Source: Devosia sp. SD17-2 (GTDB lineage: Bacteria; Pseudomonadota; Alphaproteobacteria; Rhizobiales; Devosiaceae). From it: a DNA stretch of 64,000 nt. Below, one piece after another: positions 21,302-28,872 of this stretch. The notes beneath the pieces are model-generated. The model ran no database searches and was not told where the DNA came from. It worked only from the letters and a program-made list of their open reading frames with translations. Every line of letters begins with the position of its first letter. The stretch's first letter is position 1. The translations under genes were made by a program, and so were the position numbers. The stretch is taken from assembly GCF_029201565.1 (NCBI RefSeq), contig NZ_CP104002.1, positions 4,059,001-4,123,000 on the forward strand, in the 5' to 3' direction.

Positions 21302-21633
21302 GCCGCCGAAGTTCCGCTGGTCTGAAGAGTTTGAGTGTTCCAGAAGCCGGCCCCGGGAGCCGGTTCCATGAAGCTGCCCGCCGCAAGGACATTGCGCAGG
21401 GGCTGGCCGAGGGGCGCGAGCATGCTCAGGGTCCGGCCTTCCGCCTGGGCCTTGGCGAGGCCGGCGAGCAAGGTCTGAACCGTGGTGACATCTGCGGCTG
21501 CGACGGTCTGGGTATCGACCTGCACGATCGGGTGCGCATCGAGCGCTTCCCGCAGAGCTGTCGAAACAGCCTGGGCCGATTTGACTGTGACATCGCCGCT
21601 GAGGACGAACGTGAAGGGACTGGCGCCGGTCAT
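21298..21633 (-). CDS. STAS-domain protein, first gene of the che operon
   Basis: The roughly 111-residue protein resembles the small STAS (anti-anti-sigma-like) proteins that head chemotaxis operons of rhizobia (FTFVLSGDVTVKSAQAV, then AAADVTTVQTLLAGLA). Its role there is unclear. The start is uncertain: ATG at 21633 is preferred, and TTG at 21657 would add eight residues. Neither has a strong ribosome-binding site. Its stop overlaps the cheY start. Confidence 0.75.
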   Translation of the reverse strand: MTGASPFTFVLSGDVTVKSAQAVSTALREALDAHPIVQVDTQTVAAADVTTVQTLLAGLAKAQAEGRTLSMLAPLGQPLRNVLAAGSFMEPAPGAGFWNTQTLQTSGTSAA

Positions 21634-22209
21634 GGCAATGACCGGACGTGGAAACAATGTAACGGGGACATGCTGATTTTTTGCCGAATGGCGGAGGAGA
21701 AATGATTGGGGACTAAAAAGTCGTCAGCCGGCTCTACATCCGTCAGTGAAGATTAATGAAAATGGTTCTGGCCGTATTCCCATCCGGCACATCAGCACGC
21801 TATCTCGTCACGGATTAACCGATAGTTACGCGAGTACTTTTCGATCAAGAATCGGAGAAGAAGAAACAATATACGATGGCAATATATTGAAGTCGTTCGG
21901 CGTCGCGAATTCTGAATCACGGATGAATCGAACGCATGTCCTTTTGAATCCTCGCCTGAAGACTCTCCAGTGATTCAGAAGTCCTGCAATCGCTAAACTG
22001 ATAGATTCACTTACGCGTCGACACTAAAGGACACAGAAGCGCGCCTGATCGCACAAAAAAGGCGAGATTGCGGCACAATCGTGGCACAGCCGGGCGCGGC
22101 TAGTCTTGCATACACGGCATGAAGGCACCGGCAGGCCCCGTCACCCGCCATGCGTTGCCGCATAAAAAATAGGATATTTTTGCGCAGGGTTGGTCTGGCG
22201 ACGTCAGTC
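21634..22209. other. AT-rich intergenic region upstream of the che operon
   Basis: This 576-nt stretch between the lacI-type stop and the first che gene is clearly lower in GC than its surroundings, especially 21700-22060. It must carry the che promoter, but I could not pick a convincing -35/-10 pair. A 75-codon open frame at 21746-21973 on the plus strand has no ribosome-binding site or recognisable content and is not called. Confidence 0.5.
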
Positions 22210-23256
22210 TTAAGACGTTGGCCAGTCGAAGCGTGGCTCGGCCATCCAGTGCAGCCCCTCGGTTTCCCCGCCGATGCGTCGGATCAGCAATTGCCCCAGA
22301 TTGCGCCCCGCCTCGGCGAAATCCTCGAACACCGTTTCGGCGCCGGGCTGAAACTGCATGAACATGTCGGAGGCCTGCTTGGTGACGACATGGGTGGTCG
22401 TGCCAACGGCAAGGCCAGCCTCGTTCAGCCCGCCGATAATGGCCAGCGCCGAAAGCTCGGAAGCGCAGACATAGCCATCGGGCCGCTCCGGACGCTTGGC
22501 GCGCTTGATGACGTAATTGCGGATGGCATCGGTAGCGCTGCCCAGATTGACGTCTGCGGCAAATTCAAAGGCGATCCCGGCCTCGCGCGCGCCGCGCTCG
22601 ACGCCGGCCTTGAGATGGTCGGTGTAGGTCAGGGCGCTGTCGGGCAGGACGATGGAAACCTTCTTGCAGCCCTTGCTGGCCAGCCGCAGCGTAGCGCCAT
22701 AGGCATAGGCTTCATTGTCGAAATCGGCAAAGGGATGCGGCTCGGGCCACTGGCTGCGCCCATGGCTGACGAAGGGGAAATTATTGTCGAGCAGAAACCG
22801 GATGCGCTCGTCGAAGGGCTCGGCCTTGGAGAAGATGACGCCATCCGCCATGCGGTTGCGCACGATATGCTGGATGGGCTCGATGGCCGGAACATTGCGG
22901 AACAGCGGGGTGATCACGAGGTGATAGGCGGTGTCGCGCAGCGCCTCGGTGATGCCGGTGACGAGGGAGGTGCCGAAGCCATAAATCTGCTCGTCGGGCT
23001 CGAGGATCAGCGCCACGACATTGGTGCGGCCGGTCTTGAGGCGCAGCGCCGCCCGATCGGGCAGATAACCGATTTCGGCGGCAATCTTCTGGACGCGATC
23101 ACGCGTATCCTGGGCGAGCTCGGGGGCGTTGTTGAGCGCCCGGGAAATGGTGGTGACGGCCAGCCCCGTCATTTGCGCAATGGTCTTCAGGGTGGGCTTG
23201 CCGCTGGGCTTGACGCCGCGCTTAACCCGTCCCGGGGGTGTCTGATCTTCCGACAA
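22210..23256 (-). CDS. LacI-family transcriptional regulator
   Basis: The 348-residue protein has an N-terminal LacI helix-turn-helix (about residues 21-66, LKTIAQMTGLAVTTISRALN and the hinge RAALRLKTGRT) and a periplasmic-binding-protein-like effector domain. I chose TTG at 23256 because AGAGGA lies 8 nt upstream; the longer reading starts with a basic stretch unlike the family. It has no sugar operon next to it. Its likely targets are the small genes to its right or a locus outside the window. Confidence 0.9.
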   Translation of the reverse strand: MSEDQTPPGRVKRGVKPSGKPTLKTIAQMTGLAVTTISRALNNAPELAQDTRDRVQKIAAEIGYLPDRAALRLKTGRTNVVALILEPDEQIYGFGTSLVTGITEALRDTAYHLVITPLFRNVPAIEPIQHIVRNRMADGVIFSKAEPFDERIRFLLDNNFPFVSHGRSQWPEPHPFADFDNEAYAYGATLRLASKGCKKVSIVLPDSALTYTDHLKAGVERGAREAGIAFEFAADVNLGSATDAIRNYVIKRAKRPERPDGYVCASELSALAIIGGLNEAGLAVGTTTHVVTKQASDMFMQFQPGAETVFEDFAEAGRNLGQLLIRRIGGETEGLHWMAEPRFDWPTS

Positions 23257-23407
23257 CGCATTATTCCTCTGGACCTGCCGTGGCAGGCGACGCTTCAAGG
23301 GGAACAGAACACCAGATTGCGCGACGCAGTTCAAGCGAAGTGCAGGGTCTGATTGTGTCCGTGCGACGAAAGTCGAGCAGAGTTTTTCATTTTTCGGGCC
23401 AGTTACG

Positions 23408-23433
23408 CATAATGGCGTACTGGCAATCGTTTG
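23408..23433 (+). promoter_or_regulatory. Candidate -10 element with overlapping LacI-type operator
   Basis: CATAAT at 23408-23413 is followed by CAATCGTTTG at 23424-23433, which matches the CAA-N-CG-N-TTG half-site symmetry with central CpG common to LacI-family operators. Its position just after a possible start of transcription would suit repression of the rightward small genes by the adjacent LacI-type protein. The -35 region is poor. Confidence 0.25.
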
Positions 23434-23506
23434 GCGCGTCGCCTATCTTGCCCTCGCTGCGTCGCCTTGGACGCATTTCCGGTCGCAACCACCTGCAAGG
23501 AGAGGA

Positions 23507-23620
23507 ATGACGATGACCACATCGACAACCATTACCATCCACGCGGCGTGTCTGACCGTAGTATTCCATCCACTTCATGCCAAACGTTGGCAAGGGTCCT
23601 GTCGCTCGAAACGAATGTGA
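23507..23620 (+). CDS. Possible small protein (37 residues)
   Basis: An ATG at 23507 is preceded by a near-perfect ribosome-binding site, AAGGAGAGGA, unusually strong for this window. The frame encodes 37 residues starting MTMTTSTTITIHAACL and ending SCRSKRM. Thr-rich content, no membrane segment and no family that I recognise. It could be a real small protein or a translated leader for the 71-residue gene at 23738. The Shine-Dalgarno is the main evidence. Confidence 0.35.
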   Translation: MTMTTSTTITIHAACLTVVFHPLHAKRWQGSCRSKRM

Positions 23621-23737
23621 TCTGGCGTCACATCTTCGTCTCACAACCCCGATAGTATCCGTAGTGTCCGGCAATCATGGCGCGGGAAGCCCCCGCAGCC
23701 TCGACGCCCGGAATCACTGCGCAAGTGGAAATCCACC

Positions 23738-23953
23738 ATGCACGAGAACAGTCTCAGAAGCGTCAATACGCATAAGCCAATTGTCATTGAAGTGGGTGGC
23801 GAGCCGCTTGGCGTCGTCGTTCCGGCCGAGGGCGGCTATCGCTTCCTCGCGGTCAAGCTGCCAGCCTTTGCCGTTGACGGCCAGCATTTTCCCAGCGTCG
23901 AGACGGCTCATATTGCCGTCAGCGAAGCGGTAAAAAGCGCCGGCGCCGCCTGA
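23738..23953 (+). CDS. Small conserved-type hypothetical protein (71 residues)
   Basis: The 71-residue protein (IVIEVGGEPLGVVVPAEGG, then FLAVKLPAFAVDGQ) looks like a compact beta-rich fold with balanced composition and normal codon use, so it is probably real. The ATG sits right after a small inverted repeat GTGGA-AA-TCCAC, which may partly hide the ribosome-binding site. I know no function. A terminator-like hairpin follows about 125 nt downstream. Confidence 0.6.
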   Translation: MHENSLRSVNTHKPIVIEVGGEPLGVVVPAEGGYRFLAVKLPAFAVDGQHFPSVETAHIAVSEAVKSAGAA

Positions 23954-24079
23954 GACCCTCTCGGGCCGGCGGGCGCACGGCCCTGCCAATCAATCTTTGA
24001 ATTTTCCGGAGCTGCCGGACCTTTAAAAAGGCCAGGGCAGCGCCGACACAGCTCCCATCGCCAGGCGACAGGGTGAGCA

Positions 24080-24099
24080 CCCGGCTTGCCGGGGTTTTT
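24080..24099 (+). terminator. Rho-independent terminator
   Basis: CCCGGC-TT-GCCGGG at 24080-24093 is followed by G and five T residues on the plus strand, suiting the 71-residue gene upstream. The T-run overlaps the last base of the convergent minus-strand gene. Confidence 0.55.
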
Positions 24100-24302
24100 C
24101 AGTCGTCGTTGGTGGCGTTAAGCTGTTCGGGGCGGCGTCCTTCGGCGAAGGGAGCCCCCGGAACCAGCGCGCCATCGACAGCGGCCGCGAGCGCATCGAC
24201 ATCGATGCGCGTTGCGCCACCTTCGGACTGCCGCTGTAGTTCAGCAGCAATAGCGGCTGCAATCACCGCCCGACGATCTGAAACGCTGCTAGCCGTTTCC
24301 AT
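24099..24302 (-). CDS. Small hypothetical protein (67 residues)
   Basis: Starting at the ATG at 24302 (AGGGGA 9 nt upstream) this encodes 67 residues, METASSVSDRRAVIAAAIAA onward, with an Ala-rich helix followed by a polar, Asn/Asp-rich tail. The start lies inside the 3' end of the upstream membrane-peptide gene, so the two are translationally coupled. No family recognised. Confidence 0.55.
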   Translation of the reverse strand: METASSVSDRRAVIAAAIAAELQRQSEGGATRIDVDALAAAVDGALVPGAPFAEGRRPEQLNATNDD

Positions 24303-24438
24303 CGATGGAAATCCCCTGTTCATCGACACGAACCTCAATAGCCGGACGGGCCTGTTGCTGCTGATAAGTATAAATGGCGAAGGCAACCAAGGCGACCAAG
24401 AGGATGGTCACCAGGGCGTAAAGGGCATTGCGGCTCAT
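24289..24438 (-). CDS. Small single-span membrane protein (49 residues)
   Basis: ATG at 24438 with AGGAG upstream opens a 49-residue frame. It has a hydrophobic helix at about residues 5-24 (LYALVTILLVALVAFAIYTY) followed by a Gln-rich linker and a short soluble tail (AIEVRVDEQGISIDG). The helix-plus-tail design and coupling to the next small gene by a 14-nt overlap support a real gene. It would sit in the inner membrane. Function unknown. Confidence 0.65.
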   Translation of the reverse strand: MSRNALYALVTILLVALVAFAIYTYQQQQARPAIEVRVDEQGISIDGNG

Positions 24439-24489
24439 TAAAACTCCTGACGCTGACGCGTGAGGTCAACGCGTGAGCACGCAAAGGGT

Positions 24490-25056
24490 TCAGTCGCCGG
24501 CGATCGCGCGCAACGCCATGACGAAGGCGTGGATGCCAATGCCGATGGAATTGGAATTATCGATGATGATGGGGGAGATGCCGGAGGGCAAGGTCGCCCC
24601 CTCGCGCGCCAGCCGCGCGGTGATCTGATCGCGCCCTTCCCGACCGCGACTGGCCAGCCGCTGGGCGCGCAGGGATATTTCAGCCGAGATCATGACGACG
24701 CGGCTTGAGGGGTATTTTTCGAGCGCTGATGGCACGATGTGACGCGACACATTGGCGACCACCACGCGCCCCAGCGCCAGATCGGTATCGACGCCGATGG
24801 GCAAGGCATATTGGAGGCCGTGCGCCTCCCAATGCAGGGAGAGCCGGCCGGCAGTGCGGGCCTCTTCAAATTCGGCGGGTTCAACGCTGAGGTGATCCTC
24901 CACCTCGACATCGGTGGGGCGGGTGACGAGACGCCGGACGAAGCTGAAGCGCTTGTCGGCATCGAGCGCCTGACGGGCGCCCTGGATGAGAGTGTCCTTG
25001 CCCACACCGGAGGGGCCAACGACAAGGACCAGAATTCCGGGGGAGCGCTCGTTCAA
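24490..25056 (-). CDS. phnN: PhnN, ribose 1,5-bisphosphokinase
   Basis: The 188-residue kinase has a P-loop (GPSGVGKDT, residues 14-22) and the guanylate-kinase-like pattern of PhnN (RRLVTRPTDVEVEDHLSV, then SLHWEAHGLQYALP). It converts ribose 1,5-bisphosphate to PRPP, the last step of the C-P lyase pathway. Its start overlaps the phnM stop by 4 nt. The phnG-L core genes are not nearby. Confidence 0.93.
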   Translation of the reverse strand: MNERSPGILVLVVGPSGVGKDTLIQGARQALDADKRFSFVRRLVTRPTDVEVEDHLSVEPAEFEEARTAGRLSLHWEAHGLQYALPIGVDTDLALGRVVVANVSRHIVPSALEKYPSSRVVMISAEISLRAQRLASRGREGRDQITARLAREGATLPSGISPIIIDNSNSIGIGIHAFVMALRAIAGD

Positions 25057-26189
25057 CTCACTCTATGTCCTTCTCGCCAGACACTGTGCACGCTGGGCAG
25101 CGGACCATTGGCCCGCACCCGCACGAGATCGGCCCGCTTGCCGACGGCAATCTCGCCGCGATCATCGAGCCCGGCGGCGCGGGCGGGATTTCGCGTTACG
25201 GTTGCCAGCGCCTGGGGCAGGCTCACGCTCTCGATGCGCCGGGGCATGAGGAAGACGGCCTGCAGCAAGGCATAGGGGACGTAGTCGGAACTCAGGATAT
25301 CGAGGAGGCCGGCCTCAACGAGATCGCTGGCCGAAATATTGCCCGAGTGCGAGCGTCCGCGCACCACATTGGGCGCGCCCATCAAAATGGCGAGGCCGGC
25401 ATCATGGGCGGCAGAGGCGGCTTCGAGCGTGGTGGGGAATTCGGCGATGGCGACGCCGTCTTCAGCGGCTTCCTCGACATGGGCGATGGTGGCGTCGTCA
25501 TGACTGGCGAGCGCAAGGCCGAGCTCATGGGCACGGGCGACGATAGCGCTGCGGTTGGCGGCCGAGTAGCGGTCGTGCTCGGCCTGGCGGGCAGCGATAT
25601 AGGCGAGCAGTTCGGCCTCGGTGCGGCCCATCTGCTTGGCGTAGAAGCGCTTGTAGTCATCGAGCGAGCGGAACTGACGCTGGCCGGGCGTGTGGTCCAT
25701 AACCGAGGCCAGCCGCGTGATGTCGTGGGACGCGAAGGTCTCGAAATGGGTGACGACGTCGTGGCTGGGCAGTTCGCAGCGCAAATGGATGAAATGTTCG
25801 GCGCGCAGCCAGCCGCCGTCGCTGCCCTCGCGCACGGCATCGACTAGCGCAGTGGCATGAGGGAGCATGTCGGGCAGCTCTAGGTCCGAGCCGATGCGGA
25901 CGGCGTCAAAGACCGTGGTGATGCCCGAGCCGGCGATCTGCACGTCGTGGGCGTGGAGCGCGGCCAGCGGATCCCAGAACACGCCGGGACGCGGGCGGTA
26001 ATGATTTTCGAGATGGTCGGTGTGGAGCTCGACAAGGCCGGGGATGAGGTAATCGCCGGCAAGATCCTCGCCGTGGCGGGATGCGCCTTCGTCGATGGAG
26101 ACGATTTTGCCCTCGGCGATGACGACGCTGCCGGTGATCTCGGCCTCGGGCAGGACGATGCGGGCGTTGGAGAGGATCGTCTTTGTCAC
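25053..26189 (-). CDS. phnM: PhnM, ribose 1-methylphosphonate 5-triphosphate diphosphatase
   Basis: The 378-residue amidohydrolase-fold enzyme removes pyrophosphate from the triphosphate intermediate of phosphonate breakdown. It shows the metal-binding segment VELHTDHLENH (about 52-62) and SHDDAT (about 223-228), plus a late DYVPYALLQA. Its length is usual for PhnM. It overlaps both phnN and the DUF1045 gene by 4 nt. Confidence 0.93.
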   Translation of the reverse strand: MTKTILSNARIVLPEAEITGSVVIAEGKIVSIDEGASRHGEDLAGDYLIPGLVELHTDHLENHYRPRPGVFWDPLAALHAHDVQIAGSGITTVFDAVRIGSDLELPDMLPHATALVDAVREGSDGGWLRAEHFIHLRCELPSHDVVTHFETFASHDITRLASVMDHTPGQRQFRSLDDYKRFYAKQMGRTEAELLAYIAARQAEHDRYSAANRSAIVARAHELGLALASHDDATIAHVEEAAEDGVAIAEFPTTLEAASAAHDAGLAILMGAPNVVRGRSHSGNISASDLVEAGLLDILSSDYVPYALLQAVFLMPRRIESVSLPQALATVTRNPARAAGLDDRGEIAVGKRADLVRVRANGPLPSVHSVWREGHRVS

Positions 26190-26881
26190 TGGCCGGCCCC
26201 GAGCTTGAAATCGTCGAGGCGACGGAAGTGGCGGCCGGCGTCTGGCTCATGGAAAAGCACGAGCCTGTCGAGCACGACCTCCTCGGCGAGCAGCGCGCCA
26301 AACCAGCTGCGGGCAGCAGCGGCGATCTCGGCGTGATCGGCCTCGGGAAGGCGATCGGTGAGGGTCATGTGGAAGCGGAATTCGTCGAAGACATAGGGAT
26401 AGCCATAGCCATCGAGCAGTTCCTCCTGGCGCGGCGTGAGGCCGCGCGCGGCGCGGGCCGAGCGGTCGCGCATGGAGAGCGGCGCACGGAAGGGCTCGAA
26501 TTCCTCAACCACATGGGCGGCGAGATCCTGAAGGTCGGCATTGTCGCCGGCGGCGATAAGGGCGAGGAAGCCATCGAGCGAAACGATATCAAGGGTGCCG
26601 AGGGAGACGGGACGCTGGCTCGCAGCAAACCGGGTGAGCGCGGCGCCGAGATCGTCGAGGGTCGTGCCCGGGGCCAGCACCATGGGCGGCTTGATGGTGG
26701 CGTGGAAACCGTAGCGATTGGCCGACTGAGTGAGGTTGAGCAGGCGATTGCGCTCGATGCCGCCGACGGGACCGTCGAAAAACTGGCCATTGGCGGAGTC
26801 GCGGCCCAGCCAGGCAGAGGCCCTGTCCCACAGGGGGCTGGTGGCGGAGGGGGCGTAGTAGATGGCGAATCGTTCGGTCAT
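26186..26881 (-). CDS. DUF1045 phosphonate-metabolism protein (2H phosphoesterase-like)
   Basis: The 231-residue protein has two H-x-T motifs, FHATIKPP (about 59) and FHMTLT (about 170), of the 2H phosphoesterase superfamily. It matches the DUF1045 proteins found in phosphonate operons. In that group a cyclic-phosphate or related ester is the likely substrate, but the exact role is not settled as far as I know. I chose the ATG at 26881 with GAGGAG upstream rather than a longer reading. It is first in the operon DUF1045-phnM-phnN. Confidence 0.85.
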   Translation of the reverse strand: MTERFAIYYAPSATSPLWDRASAWLGRDSANGQFFDGPVGGIERNRLLNLTQSANRYGFHATIKPPMVLAPGTTLDDLGAALTRFAASQRPVSLGTLDIVSLDGFLALIAAGDNADLQDLAAHVVEEFEPFRAPLSMRDRSARAARGLTPRQEELLDGYGYPYVFDEFRFHMTLTDRLPEADHAEIAAAARSWFGALLAEEVVLDRLVLFHEPDAGRHFRRLDDFKLGAGQ

Positions 26882-27008
26882 GAAAACTCCTCGGCCTGCC
26901 GCTAGACTTTCTATGTGTCTGCGTTTTGACAAGGTGGCAAGGCTGGACAAGCTTTTGCCGTGTCGGGCACAAGAACAGTCCGACGGGTGGTAACGGCAAG
27001 GGGGGAAG

Positions 27009-28262
27009 ATGGACAAGGACTTGCTGAAAGGCCTGTTCGAGACGGCAGTGGAACGGGCGCAGCCGGCGCTGGCGGTGAGCCAGTTCCTGCCGCAAAAGCC
27101 GAAGGGGCGGACTATTGTCATCGGCGCGGGCAAGGCATCGGCGCAGATGGCGCGGGCTTTCGAGAAGGCCTGGGACGAGCCGCTGAACGGGCTGGTGGTG
27201 ACCCGCTATGGCTATGCCGAAAAGTGCGAACAGATTGAAATTGTCGAGGCGGCTCATCCGGTGCCGGATGCGGCGGGGTTTGAGGCGGCGCGGCGGATTG
27301 TGGAGCTACTGCAGGGGTTGAGCGCCGATGATCTCGTCGTGGCGCTGATTTCGGGCGGCGGCTCGTCGCTGCTGCCGGCGCCCGCCGAGGGGATGAGCCT
27401 TGAGGATGAGCAGGCGGTCAATCGGGCGCTGCTCGCTTCGGGCGCGCCGATCGGGGTGATGAACCTCATCCGCAACCAGTTTTCTTCCATCAAGGGCGGA
27501 CGGCTGGCGCTGGCGGCCGCACCGGCCCGGGTGGCGACGCTGGTTGTTTCCGATGTGCCGGGTGATGATCCGGCGCTGGTGGCGTCGGGACCGACGATTT
27601 CGCTCGCCGGGACACGGGCCGAGGCACGGAAATATGCCGCGCTCTATGGGCTGGAGCTGCCGGCGGCGGCGCAGAAAATTCTGGCGGGAGAGGACAATAT
27701 CGCGCCGCGTTCGGACGACCCACGCTTCGTCAACAATTCGGTGGTGACCATCGCTTCGGCCGCCCTGTCGCTGACGGCTGCGGCGGACAAGGCGCGCGCG
27801 ATGGGGATAGAGGCGGCAGTGCTGTCGGATTCCATCGAGGGTGAGGCGCGCGACGTGGCGCTGGTGCATGCGGCGATTGCCAAGGAGATTGCGCTCCGCA
27901 ATCAGCCGTTCAGCAAGCCTGTGGTGTTGCTTTCAGGCGGGGAGACCACCGTGACGCTGCGCGGCAAGGGACGCGGCGGACGGAACGGCGAGTTCCTGCT
28001 GTCGCTGGCCATTGCGCTCGATGGGGTCGAAGGGGTGACGGCGCTGGCGGGCGACACCGATGGCATCGACGGCTCGGAAGACAATGCCGGGGCTTTTGTC
28101 GACGGCACTTCGGCGCGGCGGATGCGCGAGGCGGGCGTCGATCCGCTGGCGGCACAGGCGAACAATGATGCCTATACCGCCTTTGAGGCGATTGGGGACC
28201 TTTTTGTGACGGGCCCGACCGGGACCAACGTCAATGATTTCCGGGCGATCCTCATCCGGTAA
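27009..28262 (+). CDS. Glycerate 2-kinase / TtuD-type (MOFRL family)
   Basis: The 417-residue protein has the glycerate-kinase II layout: an N-terminal Rossmann-like domain (VIGAGKASAQMARAFE), the glycine-rich SGGGSSLLPAP (about 115-125) and a C-terminal MOFRL domain (SGGETTVTLRGKGRGGRN, then AGDTDGIDGSEDNAGA). It phosphorylates glycerate to 2-phosphoglycerate; some relatives were annotated as hydroxypyruvate reductases. GGGGGAAG precedes the ATG. It is transcribed away from the phosphonate operon across a 127-nt gap. Confidence 0.9.
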   Translation: MDKDLLKGLFETAVERAQPALAVSQFLPQKPKGRTIVIGAGKASAQMARAFEKAWDEPLNGLVVTRYGYAEKCEQIEIVEAAHPVPDAAGFEAARRIVELLQGLSADDLVVALISGGGSSLLPAPAEGMSLEDEQAVNRALLASGAPIGVMNLIRNQFSSIKGGRLALAAAPARVATLVVSDVPGDDPALVASGPTISLAGTRAEARKYAALYGLELPAAAQKILAGEDNIAPRSDDPRFVNNSVVTIASAALSLTAAADKARAMGIEAAVLSDSIEGEARDVALVHAAIAKEIALRNQPFSKPVVLLSGGETTVTLRGKGRGGRNGEFLLSLAIALDGVEGVTALAGDTDGIDGSEDNAGAFVDGTSARRMREAGVDPLAAQANNDAYTAFEAIGDLFVTGPTGTNVNDFRAILIR

Positions 28263-28280
28263 GGCGCCACCCCCACCCGA

Positions 28281-28303
28281 CCTCCCCCTTAAGGAGGGGG
28301 AGG
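28281..28303 (+). terminator. Hairpin after glycerate kinase, possible terminator
   Basis: CCTCCCCC (28281-28288) pairs with GGGGGAGG (28296-28303) around a 7-nt loop; only a broken T-run (GATTTTG) follows. It resembles the GC-rich hairpin repeats elsewhere in the window and may be a repeat that doubles as a terminator. Confidence 0.4.
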
Positions 28304-28352
28304 AGTGATTTTGTGGCTCTCCTATCCTGTGCCAAACTCGGCATCGGGATGG

Positions 28353-28375
28353 ATTGCCCGGAGACGCCGGGCGAT
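28353..28375. repeat. Dispersed palindrome, module B (copy 1)
   Basis: ATTGCCCGG-AGACG-CCGGGCGAT is a near-perfect 9-bp-arm palindrome. It is the same unit as at 35926-35948 and as the palindrome split by the IS110-type element at 42328/43259. The flanks GGATGG before and GAC after are also shared, which marks it as a REP-like intergenic element. Confidence 0.75.
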
Positions 28376-28423
28376 GACGGTTGACCTGAAGACGCATAGG
28401 TCGGGCGATAGCGGGAGGCGCAG

Positions 28424-28783
28424 ATGGCACGGGTGACGGGGATTGGCGGGATCTTCTTCCGGTCGGGCGACAAGGATGCGCTCGTGCGGTGGTACGAGAC
28501 ACATCTGGGCATCACCGAGCTCTGGCAGCAGGATGCGGGGATGACCGTGTTTGCGCCTTTCCGGCAGGAGAGCGACTATTTTCCGGAGGCCAAGCAGTGG
28601 ATGATCAATTTCCGGGTCGATGATCTCGACGCGATGTTGGTGCGCCTGCGCGAAGCCGGGATTGCGGTCGAGACGCGGCCGGAGGAATGGGACACGCCCG
28701 AGACGGGGCGATTTGCCCGAATTCATGACCCGGAAGGCAACCAGATCGAGCTTTGGGAGCCGGCGACAGCGGTTTCGCAATAA
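28424..28783 (+). CDS. VOC (glyoxalase/bleomycin-resistance) family protein
   Basis: The 119-residue protein has one beta-alpha-beta-beta-beta vicinal-oxygen-chelate repeat pair (GIGGIFFRSGDKDALVRWYETHLGI, DFRVDDLDAMLVRLREAGI pattern, FARIHDPEGNQIELWEP). The C-terminal glutamate in IELWEP is the usual metal ligand. GGAGG lies 6 nt before the ATG. Substrate unknown; such single-domain members range from glyoxalases to dioxygenase-like enzymes. Confidence 0.85.
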   Translation: MARVTGIGGIFFRSGDKDALVRWYETHLGITELWQQDAGMTVFAPFRQESDYFPEAKQWMINFRVDDLDAMLVRLREAGIAVETRPEEWDTPETGRFARIHDPEGNQIELWEPATAVSQ

Positions 28784-28872
28784 AAAGTCATACTTTTCTT
28801 GCCGTGGGTGCTTGGCGATCGGCCCGCGCTCTGCTCTAAAACCTCCCACCAAAGCTCGGGGAGATTTTTTGG

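Noticed and set aside
21746..21973. 75-codon open frame in the AT-rich region before the che operon
   Set aside because: It has no ribosome-binding site and no recognisable content; the AT-rich block makes chance frames likely.
23387..23674. Minus-strand 95-codon frame opposite the 37-codon micro-ORF
   Set aside because: There is no start signal, the composition is odd, and it overlaps a likely control region.
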